From the NCBI GenBank assembly GCA_002786065.1, contig NHNY01000001.1:1736001-1800000 (forward strand): a stretch of DNA of 64,000 nucleotides, written 5' to 3'. Shown here in pieces: positions 13,581 to 23,380 of the stretch (within the stretch, counting starts at the first letter, position 1; every line of letters begins with the position of its first letter). The translations under genes and the position numbers were made by a program. The DNA is from Microcyclospora pomicola (Eukaryota > Ascomycota > Dothideomycetes > Capnodiales). The notes under the pieces are model-generated. The model had not been told where the DNA came from, did not search any database, and worked only from the letters and a program-made list of their open reading frames with translations.

Positions 13581-15936
13581 TCAGCCGACCACCGAAAGCT
13601 TTGAACTGTTCGCGAGCCGGTTCCCTTGGCCGTTCGAGGTAACTTGTAGATTGTACGATGATGCTCCGGCACGTTCGTCGCGGGAACCAACGCCTGCAGG
13701 CTTGTAGGTCTCAGGCACCCGATTCTCCGGTCGGCGAGGAGCTATCGGGAAAGCGGCTCCTTCATCATGATGAGCCATGGTACTGTGGGCATCCTCGTAC
13801 TGACTAGCTGGTCGGCTGGCGCCACTCGTGCTTCCGCCGCTACTGAGAGCACGCTCATCAGCAGTACCCAAGATCTGGCGACCATTCGAGCGATCTGACA
13901 TGCTGGCAAGATAAGCAGGATCGGTGCGAGCAGCTACTGCGGATGGTTGTGCAGCTGGTGCAGGAACCTCAGAGATCTCGCCGTTCTCATACGCGAGCTC
14001 ATACTCTAAGAATCGTTTCTCCATATAGCATCCTTGCCAGCAGTGCCTCCAGTCTCCAACCAGATAGTTGAACAGCCATCGATCGATGCCGAGAGCCGGC
14101 TGAATACAGATTGACAGATTGTTGAGGTCCATCTTGTTCTTTTCCTTTTGCGACAGTAACAAGCTAAGGTGGCAAGTGATCGCGAATAGGAGGTAGTAGT
14201 TGAAGGGCGACAACTCCGACAGCGCATTGCGCAACATATCGGGCGCTGGCTGACCCATCTTGGCAAAATCCGGATTCTGCTTCGCCAAGTCATCAGCAAG
14301 GCGATCCTGGACGTCTTTCGGCATGATGTCCGTAGGCAGCTCGCGAAGCCATGCCTTTAGCATACTGCTGATGCTATTCTGATCGTTGATCTCCTCATCA
14401 AGTAAGTCGATATCGTATTCGGTGTCAAAGCGGTGTTGCCACTTTTTGATGTCTTGGTGACTTCCCGGTACTCGATATAGGCCTTCGGACTCGCAGTGCT
14501 GGTTGAGGTAGCTATGTCACGTGTTAGTCAAGCTCGAGTATTGCACGTGTCTCGATTGGGACTTACTCGATGCAGCGCCACGGCAGTGCTGGCATCCAGT
14601 ACTCGGTCTTATCTCTGCATGAATCCAGATTCTTGCTTATCCTCGTGAGGCGGGTCTGCTCCACGAGCGGTAAGTTGATGACTTTGCATTTCCGGTCGTG
14701 CTCGATGACTGGAGCAGGCTTGTCATGACTGCTACTACCAGATCTGGTCATCTTGCCCCCAAGCCGACTGAAGATGTTTCCACCGCCAGTTTTGTTCCTG
14801 ACGGCATTCTTCGCGCCTGTCATGAAACCTGTTTTCTCCTTTTCCTTGGTCGCGGGCCTACTATCGTTGTCCTCGCTTTCGCTAGCTATGGCACGTTCGG
14901 CAGACTTTCCACGCGTTTGCTTACTCTTGGCAGCTTTGAGCAGGTCGTTGTCCGGCCATTCGGATGAGAGCGGCGCCGTCATTGGAACCTGCCCTTGATA
15001 GTGCTTGAGGTTTGTGTCGATTTTGTTCTTCGAGTGCGAGTCTCGCCGTGACTTGGTTCGCATCAGCGGATTGCGGAATGTCTTTTCTTTCCGTTTCGCT
15101 ACGCCCATGTCGTCACTTTGCTGTGTAGTCGCTTCAGGCCGCGTGATCGTAGAGGGTGGAAGACCTGCTATGTTTTCACATAAGTTAGATTCCGGATCTC
15201 TGTGCAAGTGATTATGTGTTATGTATAGCATGCAATGGCATACGGCAGGTGGCAGATTGCTGTTGTCGTGTTTGTGATTATGAGAATGATGTGGCTCGGC
15301 TTTCAAGGTCACTCGGTGATGCCACGAAAGATTTGAAACACTGTGGGGGATCAGGCGATCACAAGCCTCACAGCTGCCATGCAAGAGTTTCACATGTGAT
15401 GCACACAACAAACGCCAGCTAAGCGCACGCGCGGTGCCAAGGATCCAAACAAGAAGAAAGGGAATCTCACCTTCACCTGATTCTTTGGACATAGTCTCGG
15501 CACTGCGTACCAGGCTCAGCTCCGCCGTACTGCCTGGATTCTTTTTCAAATGGTAAATCTTGGACATGCTGCTGCTCCCAGGCCTATAAGACTCATCGTC
15601 CTCAGGCTTCAATTGTCCTTGCGCCTTTAGCTCTTGCTCGGGAGAAACGCGATTCTTGAAATTGCTCATGAAACCATTCTCCGACGGGTCTCGGCTGAGT
15701 TGAGGTGACGTTGGTGGAGACTGTGGGAGGGGCGTGAGGTGTGCGGTGTTGGCTTCGCTTGCTTCACCGGGCATTCCGCCGATAGACGACAGGTCGACGC
15801 CGATGGGACTTGTGCGGGGAGCAGAGTTGTCGTCAGGTGCGCGATTGTCCAGAGCAAGATCGGCAGGTTTGTTCGCGCGCGGAGGCATGCTGCGAGGGCT
15901 GGCGGACTGGGCGGTGAGCCCCAGAGTGTCCGTCAT
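13581..15936 (-). CDS. Rho GTPase-activating protein
   Basis: Three exons on the minus strand: 15936-15471, about 15167-14567 and 14511-13581, with matching phases, giving ~665 residues. The RhoGAP domain straddles exons 2 and 3. The arginine-finger motif is GLYRVPGSHQDIKKW, followed by LKAWLRELPTDIMP and SPFNYYLLFAITCHLSLLL, then KMDLNNLSICIQPALGI, all in family order. The domain stimulates GTP hydrolysis by Rho-type GTPases controlling polarity and cell wall. The first ~350 residues are Ser/Pro/Lys-rich and disordered; the C-terminus is also disordered. Intron 1 (~300 bp) is unusually long for this window and has a NAGNAG acceptor (CATAGCAG) that could add or skip one alanine. Read as one ORF, intron 1 adds a spurious Cys/His-rich segment. 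Confidence 0.9.
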
Positions 15937-17723
15937 GGGCGTTCACCGGTCGCGTGGACGATCGAGAGGGCAGGCCGACAGTGCTAGCAGGGCATCGATT
16001 GGAAATAGCAGATGTGATATCTCTCTACTCTTTCTTTGACCACGGACCAAATGCGATGTCGTCGGAATGGCGGATGTTCTCCTCTTTCAACAATGTGAAG
16101 TCGACCCCGACGACGCAAGAGCAGCCGCACCACGACACAGCCGGAACAGCACGATGCGCAATCGAAAGCTGAACAGCGTCAGACGGCTGAAAGTCGTGTG
16201 ATGTGAGGATGGCGTGTCCAGCGGCAGGTCGGCAGCTGGGATCCGAGCAGACAGGAACAGGAATGGCGGCCTCGAATGGCGCCGGGATCCCAAGCGGACA
16301 GGGAAGACTGGAACAGTCGCGACGAGGAGCAGAGACAGCTCGGTGTGCGATGGCGAGGTGACAGGACCACCGGCGGCGACAGTGCGCGGGTGTGTTTGGT
16401 CGGTGAGGTGGAAATGTGTCGGTAGTGGCCTCGTGGGAGCAGCGTGGTTGTCGCACACCAGCGCTTTCACATCCGAGACAGCGGGAGGGAGTGGGTCCGG
16501 AAACTCGGCTTTGTATCGTATGTTTACCCGAAATACATTGACCACTTCCAATCGCAATCACTCTTTGGTACAGCGGAGCTGGATAGGGTGTTGTAGAAGA
16601 GCGCGGGTATTGATGAGGCGATAGAGCAGTCAGCAAGCTTTGAAGCGGATCTTGCGATATACTAAGAAGCATGCGGGACTGCAGGATCACGGCGGGGGTT
16701 AGGAGGTGAGTAACGAAGATGGAAATTAGCGCAAAAGTATGGGGTACAGAGGCGTGAGGAGCAAAAGAGCAACGTAAGTGGATTGAAGCGCCCTGGGCTT
16801 GCCTATGGCCTTGGCTTCAGCTTGAGTGTCTTTTAATGCGGATCGAGGAGGCTCTATGAGGGGATCTGTAAGGTAAGGTAAGGTAGGGATGGCTGACATG
16901 CAGCCTGTGCTGACCTTGTGAGCTGCATAACATCTCATCCCATGGTCGCAGCATTCCATCCCCAACCAAGCATCGATCGCCCCGACCCCTGGCTCTGATG
17001 TTCGATACATATACCTCCGAGATAGCGGAGGGGTGTACCTGGCTGATCTAGCTCCCGTCGATGGCAGATCTGGACTTCGACCCCGAAGATATAGCTCTCG
17101 GTACGCAACATACGTGCTACATACACCGCCATGGCTTGAATCGATCGAGCTGAAAGTCATATTCGCGGCAGCAGTAAGCTCAGCGGCGGCAAGATCTGTT
17201 CGGGATCTGTAAGTATATATGCTACTTGCCTGCCTATATCAAGCCTTCGTTTCAATAACACACCTTAACATCAATCCGTGGGCCGCTCGGCATCAGCTCC
17301 GTACAGTTCGCCAGTCGCGCCAGACTTCCATCCAAGCATCATCACGGATATAGTCGACATGTGCGGTATGTTCTGCTTCTAAGATGACGTTGAAACAGGC
17401 ATCTGCCGTGGACGGTCGAGTGCTAGATCAAGGTAGGCACAGTATGTGTTCCCTGCGCCCAGCCGAGGCTCTAACCTAAGGTATTGTATTGCTCGTCTTG
17501 TCGTCGTCCAGGGTCCAGCGAAGATCGTCGCAGGGGTCCATGCTCCGCTGTGCAAAGCGTCAATTTCGTGGACCTCACTCTGATCGCATCCGAGTCTGAC
17601 CACAGCCGCGAACACCTCCAGCCGACTAGCATTCGAAAATACCACCGCACAGACTTGGGAGCATTACCGCACCACTGCGCGCACGTTCTGCCAACACTTC
17701 GAAGATCACCATAGGATCGACCG
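15937..17723. promoter_or_regulatory. long divergent promoter of the RhoGAP and BET2 genes
   Basis: A 1.8-kb region between two divergent starts. It holds a triple TAAGG-type repeat at 16869-16887. ORFs at 16025-16690 and 16726-17160 (minus) lack any motif and were left out. A long 5' leader for the RhoGAP gene is likely but not provable from sequence. Confidence 0.4.
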
Positions 17724-18941
17724 ATGTCTCTGGCTGCGGGTCCTGGTCGAGGAGGTCACGGACTGCTACCCGATGAGTTGACGCTTGTTGTGGACAAACA
17801 TGTGGCATACATACAATCTCTGGACACAGTGCGTACTCCCACCAGACCAATCCGCCGCTATCTGGCCTTGATCTGTTCTCTCGCATACTCCCTCCCTCGT
17901 CGCTGACTGACGCCTTCAGTAGCGGAGAAACGAGCTCGAATATCACCTCACCGAACACCTTCGCCTCAGCGGAATCTACTGGGGACTCACAGCACTTCAT
18001 CTGCTCGGAAGACCTGATGCACTCTCTCGCGAGGGTGTGCTGGAGTATGTGCTGAGCTGCCTGCACGAGGACAAAGAGAAAGGAACCGCAGCATTCGGTC
18101 ATGCGCCGGGTCATGATGCACATATGCTGTCCACAGGTTACGCGATACAGATTCTTGCAGAAGTAGATGGGCTAGCGGATCTCGAAAAGAAGCTTCCCCA
18201 AAGCAAGGAAAAGATCGGGCGCTTCATCTGCAGTCTGCAGCAGCCGAATGGCACTTTCGCTGGCGATGAGTGGGGTGAGACAGACACGAGATTCCTGTTC
18301 AGCGCATGCTACAGCCTATCTCTGCTAGGACTCCTGCCCAGCTCAGCCGCTGCCGGCCAAGATGAAATTCGTTTCATCGACTTGCCAGCCGCTCTTGCAT
18401 ACATCAAGTCCTGCCAGAACCACGATGGCGGCTTCGGCATCTCCCCCGGAGCCGAGTCTCATTCGGGTCAAATTTATGTCTGTCTTGGCGCCCTCTCCAT
18501 TATGGAAGAATTAGACTCGGTCCTGGGCGAGAGTGGTAAAGATCTCCTGGGGGCATGGCTCTCAGAGCGCCAACTTCAGTCCGGCGGGCTAAACGGCCGA
18601 CCCATGAAATTGGTTGATGTATGTTACGGATGGTGGGTACTCAGCAGTCTGAGCATGATTCAAAGACTGCACTGGATTGACAGAGCTCGACTCATCAATT
18701 TCACGCTCGCATGCCAGGATCCAGAGGAGGGTGGCATTGCGGATCGTCCAGGCGATATGGTCGATGTCTTCCACACCCATTTCGGACTTTGTGGGCTGAG
18801 CTTGCTGGGCCATGATGGGTTGGTGGAAGTCGACGATGTGTAGTGAGTCTTGAGCCAGGATCTCATTGCTGTCACAGTTGACTGACGTGTGCGACCAGCT
18901 GTATGCCGAAGCCTATCGTGAATAGGATACTTGGACGATGA
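17724..18941 (+). CDS. BET2: Rab geranylgeranyltransferase beta subunit
   Basis: Three exons: 17724-17828, 17923-18842 and 18899-18941, giving 355 residues. The product is the catalytic beta subunit of Rab GGTase (GGTase II), which adds geranylgeranyl groups to Rab C-terminal cysteines with the alpha subunit and Rab escort protein. Exon 1 ends in YIQSLDT and exon 2 continues RRNELEYHLTEHLRLSGIYW, the normal family start. Prenyltransferase repeats run through the protein (GGFGISPGAESHSGQIYVCL). The zinc ligands are the Asp and Cys of VDVCYGWW and the first His of VFHTHFGLCGLSLLG. Exon 2 reads into a stop right at a GTGAGT donor; after the 56-bp intron the frame gives YCMPKPIVNRILGR, the conserved family C-terminus. 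Confidence 0.95.
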
Positions 18942-20022
18942 AGGCCATCTACTCATGAAACACAATCTCTACGAGACATCACGACATACCGCAGCGTCGG
19001 GTATGCTCTAAAGGTAGTCAATACTGGCCATACAACCGTATGCCATGCGTCATATCGGGCAGGCGAGTATGCACATATTATCGCCAAGATCCTGGCTACT
19101 TGAGACTTGCTTCACTTGCAACAAGATGCCCGCTAAGGTAAATTTCATACAAGCCCGTGACCGAAGGTGGGTTGCGCAATGAGATTGGGCTACAATGCAA
19201 GAGGAGAGCGATCACTTGAGCTACGAGACAATTGGCCTGCGGGTTTCACTCTACACGTGGTGGCTACTCCGGCTCATCGCAGCTGCACCCAGCATATCTC
19301 CTGCTCGAGGATCTGACGAGAGTGGTACTTGTAGAAGTGATTCAAACCTCAGTCAACAAATGCTTATATGGTGATTAGAGTGAAGTGTGGTGAGATGCAC
19401 GTGGATGAATGCTCCATGCGCAGAGATTTGGCCACACTCCTGTTGCGCTGAATCTGCTTTCGGGCATCAGGTGAGATGGTTCTTGCGCTATGGCTTTGCT
19501 ACTGCCCTTGGAACAACATCCCGACTCTTCCAACCACCACTCTTTCCTGCTCTTCGACACCTCCGCATTACTCTCTTTCCTGTTTGTGACATTAGCATCG
19601 AGGGCCGCGCCGTCGAAGCCGTCATCTCACCCTTTGGCAGCCAGTCACTTGTTTCCTCGTTTCATCATCGTCCACAAGCTGGATTCCACCTGCTCACCAC
19701 CTCACCCTTTCTTCCTCGTTCTTCACGCTGCCTCACTCTCTCTGAATAGAACTCCATCAGCACTTTCTCCCTCACCCTCCTTTTGGTACCGCACTTGTCA
19801 CTCCTTGGGCTTTCGTCCTTCATTCTCCCATACCAGACCTGAAGGTGCTGTTTCCAGCACCCATCACTCGGCCACTCTCTCCTCCAGCACTACTCTCAAG
19901 CACCTTCACCACTGCCTTACACCTAGCCTTCCGATCCCATCTTCGACTCGGCTGGCTGCCGTTCGTCATTGGACGGCTGATCACCACCTTCAGCACAGTG
20001 TGTCTTGACACATCCAAGAACG
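18942..20022. other. intergenic region with CT-rich leader
   Basis: The stretch ~19490-20010 is strongly pyrimidine-rich (long CT runs), as is usual before active fungal genes, and probably carries the promoter and 5' leader of the gene at 20023. ORFs there (19387-19749, 19490-20008) are low-complexity readings of this tract. Confidence 0.5.
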
Positions 20023-21960
20023 ATGGCGTACCGTGGCTCCCGAGGTCTGCTCTCCCAGGCCGTGGCGGCAGAGATACCATTGCATTGTAACATCTGTCCC
20101 AAGAAACCGGACTTTTCTGATGTCAGTCATCTCCTCACGCATGTTGCCAGCAAGGGCCATCTGAGCAACTACTACAAGATGAAAGTCAAGGGGAGTTTGG
20201 ATCCAGCCGTCAAGAGAACCGTGGATGAGTATGATCTTTGGTACGAAGAGTGGGACGTCCAAGATCTGATGGGGGAGCGAATGAAGCAGAAAGAGAGGAA
20301 GAAGGGTGGCCATGCATCTGCTTCAGGTCCACGCAAAACCACGTCGGCGCCGTCACAGCAACGACCAGGATCCACCTCCAAGCGTCTGAGCTCTTTTGAT
20401 GCATCGTCGCTCTCGACGACCTCCGCACGCAGCACTCCTGGTCTGGGTGCCGGTGCTCATACCACCGCGCGTCGTGTGTCTCGACTGAGGGACAGCATGC
20501 TGGACCCACATCTCGACCGTCCGATCAAGCTTGAATCACCTTCACGCTCGACCACACCCATCTTCTTCCGCCCTGCCGACCCTTCAGCAATGCGAGGATC
20601 ATACGCGCCTATGATGCATACCTGGGGTGGCGTTCAGTATGGTGGGCAAACTATGGACGACGGAAGTACGGTTTCAAGTGAATCTGGAGTGTTTGATTAC
20701 GTCCACCGTCCAGCTCGTCGAACTCGTCACCATGTCAGTAACTCGATCGACTCCTTGCTCAACGACGAGGAGCCGGATGAAATGGAGACCATCTCTGATG
20801 CCGCCCGACTAAAGGGAGTGTTTTGGCAAGGTATGGCTTGTTTTGACTCTGCAACTCCAGATATGAAACGCAAGCGCAACCAAAAGAAGTCACATTCCGT
20901 TGTCGAGCAACTCATGGCCACCAGCGAGATCATTGAGCCCATGGAGATGGTGTTCGACACCAGCGGTGCTCTCAGACGTGAGCGAACCATTACCGGCAAC
21001 CCAGATCTTGACGATGATGACAGTCCTATCTCTGGCGAATCATCCCCACCTCCAGAAGAGCCGCCCACGAAGAAAAAGAAGAGGCCAGTACCTCGCGTTG
21101 CCAGAAAAGCACTCGCGGACAGGAATCCTAACAGCGGCCGTACCTTCAGCCGTGGCATCGGACAGCTTCCTTCATACGGCCTCTCCCGTCGGACCAAAGC
21201 GTTCACACCGTATCTTGACGTCGACAACGACGATGACCTGACTTTTGGTGACTCGAAGCCACGCAAACGCAGTGGTTTGAGCATCCACCGCGACGATACT
21301 GGGCCCGACATCACGTTTGATACCCCGCCAAGTGGATACACAACATATGTCCCGCCTGCATCGCAACCAATACAGATGCGTAATAGTCTCTCGATGGCGG
21401 ATCTGCCAGAATTTGGGTTTACTGGGCTCCCACGTTCCACGGACAATACTCCGCCTTATGGCATGCCGCATCACTCCTTCAGTACAGGACCTCACGACCA
21501 TAACTTTGATCACCATCGCGTACCGATGTATGGGCTCACGAGCACATTTCCCGGCACGTTCCGACCAACCAACAATCACCCCTCGGCGCACAACTTTGCG
21601 AGCTTCGGGCAGGTCAACAACCACTACTTTCACTCCAGTAACGTCGCCTCGCACATGTCCTTCGTTGGACAATCCCTTGGGTTTGGCCCTCCCACTATTG
21701 CCAATGACCTTGGCTTTCCCGTCCAGTCGAACTATCAGCCGTGGGACAACCTTTTCGCGAACCCTAACGGTGTCATGCCAAATGCTGCAGCTGCCGGTAC
21801 CCCTGCTTTGGATGCGGACACAGAGGTCATCCTTGACGCCGACCCTGTTGCTGCAGATGGCGGTTTTGCCGACAATGTGCAGCATGCAAGTCCCTCTGGC
21901 GAGCAGGACGACGATCAAGCGACAGTGTCCGATCCAGAAAGCGATCATGGTGGGCAATGA
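20023..21960 (+). CDS. C2H2-type zinc-finger hypothetical protein
   Basis: Single exon, 645 residues from the ATG at 20023; the frame stays open a few codons further up but without an ATG. Near the N-terminus is a U1/C2H2-like finger: CNICPKKPDFSDVSHLLTH with a further His in SKGHL (Cys22, Cys25, His40, His46). It is followed by a charged helix (WYEEWDVQDLMGERMKQKER) and a basic KKGG stretch. The middle has a nuclear-localisation-like basic run (PTKKKKRPVPR). The C-terminal half is rich in Pro, Ser, Asn, His and Phe and ends very acidic. This points to a nuclear or chromatin protein, but I do not recognise a named family member. Confidence 0.75.
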   Translation: MAYRGSRGLLSQAVAAEIPLHCNICPKKPDFSDVSHLLTHVASKGHLSNYYKMKVKGSLDPAVKRTVDEYDLWYEEWDVQDLMGERMKQKERKKGGHASASGPRKTTSAPSQQRPGSTSKRLSSFDASSLSTTSARSTPGLGAGAHTTARRVSRLRDSMLDPHLDRPIKLESPSRSTTPIFFRPADPSAMRGSYAPMMHTWGGVQYGGQTMDDGSTVSSESGVFDYVHRPARRTRHHVSNSIDSLLNDEEPDEMETISDAARLKGVFWQGMACFDSATPDMKRKRNQKKSHSVVEQLMATSEIIEPMEMVFDTSGALRRERTITGNPDLDDDDSPISGESSPPPEEPPTKKKKRPVPRVARKALADRNPNSGRTFSRGIGQLPSYGLSRRTKAFTPYLDVDNDDDLTFGDSKPRKRSGLSIHRDDTGPDITFDTPPSGYTTYVPPASQPIQMRNSLSMADLPEFGFTGLPRSTDNTPPYGMPHHSFSTGPHDHNFDHHRVPMYGLTSTFPGTFRPTNNHPSAHNFASFGQVNNHYFHSSNVASHMSFVGQSLGFGPPTIANDLGFPVQSNYQPWDNLFANPNGVMPNAAAAGTPALDADTEVILDADPVAADGGFADNVQHASPSGEQDDDQATVSDPESDHGGQ

Positions 21961-23380
21961 GCACACTAAGCCGGATGATTGTACAGCGGGATGGCTGATA
22001 GCAGCCCGTTCGGTAACATCTTCAACAATATCTACATGTCAGGGATCGTGCATGCCGCCCGATCTGACGTACAAGGTCGTGGCTGTCATGCCTTACTGTC
22101 GGCCGACTCGTTGCACCCACACCATGATTACCGAACACGCCCGTGCGAGGAGCAGTATTTGGTAGCGAGTCATGGGTGGTATGTGTTGACTCTGCGAGAA
22201 CAAGTCGGGGTTGAGCGTCGAGTTGATGTATGCGCCGCAGGAAGGATGGACATTCAATGGCAACACCTTTACGTCGGCAATGGCTGTCGACCGATTTGCT
22301 AGAACTTGGTCTCCCGTGAAACACACTCGTTGCATGTCACGACATCATATCAGAGTATGTAGAAAACATGTCCACAAAAGATGGTTTTGGTAGGATTTCT
22401 GACTACCTTTCGGTGCCCTGTGATGTCCATCATGATCTTCAGATGCCTTTCTCCTCCAGATCACTTTGGCCAAAAACCTGGCGATCGAGTGGTATTGTGC
22501 CTCGCGTATACATCTCAGTGAGGTCAGACATGCTGATACAATCACGCAACCGCGAGGATCTGCACATATTTCTCCCATTGGCCAGGCATGACGACTCTGG
22601 GCACGATGATCTGAGCGAGAGCTCCACTGCATGACGACGTGGCCCAAGAGAGATAGCCGACCATGGGCCAAGCTCATGTCCTTCTTGGGCCCTATATCGT
22701 TGCTAGTGGCGCCACGTGCCCTGCTTGATCTGTTCTCGAAGGCTGGGCTCTGCGGGGAATATCGAGCATTCGCGTCGTCATATCTGTAACGGTGTTCACC
22801 GACCAGCCAGCACAGTCCATCAGTCCATCGTGACCATGGAAGCCAGGGTGAGGCGGCGATGAGAAACTTGGTTTGTGCCGTTCCATCCCTGCAGTGAAGT
22901 GTGGGTAGTGTGGCTGAGGTGACGCGTGGCTGTGCAAGATGTGGCGCACCTAGGTCGCTTCAGGAATTCGATCTGTTTTCGACTTCATTCCCGGTTCACA
23001 AACCTGCTTTCCCGTGCCCTGGTTCTGATCTTCCTGGCGCTCGGCAACGTATCATGTGTCCGAACAGCGGTGAAGATGACGGGATCCCGGTTTCGCATGT
23101 CGCCTTTGCTGGCTCGATCGAGATGCCTGTGCGCATTCACTGGAGCATGTGACGTAACGTGGTATTCAATGCTGGGTTGATGTGTCCGATGGCAGAGTGA
23201 ATGTTGGTTTTCACGGGATACATAAAGGCAGGTTTGAAAGCACAAGCCGAGAGGTTTGTTCTTCTTCATTTCATATACCACCTTCCACCTGAAAGTCTCT
23301 CCATAACAACACTTCCACAAACACTTCCTCTTGTGAACTCTTCTTCCATCACTCATAACCTCATTCACCTCTTCGCGATC
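21961..23380. other. intergenic region
   Basis: Holds the 3' region of the zinc-finger gene and the promoter of the 23381 gene. The last ~130 bases are CT/CA-rich leader. The frame of the next gene is open back to 23201, but those 60 codons are non-conserved in look and were treated as leader. Short ORFs on both strands show no motif. Confidence 0.45.

Noticed and set aside
16025-17160. Two long minus-strand ORFs in the RhoGAP/BET2 divergent promoter
   Set aside because: No motif, composition of non-coding sequence, better explained as leader/promoter.
20727-21966. Long minus-strand ORFs (239 and 264 codons) opposite the zinc-finger gene
   Set aside because: Antisense shadows of a GC-balanced coding region; no domain.
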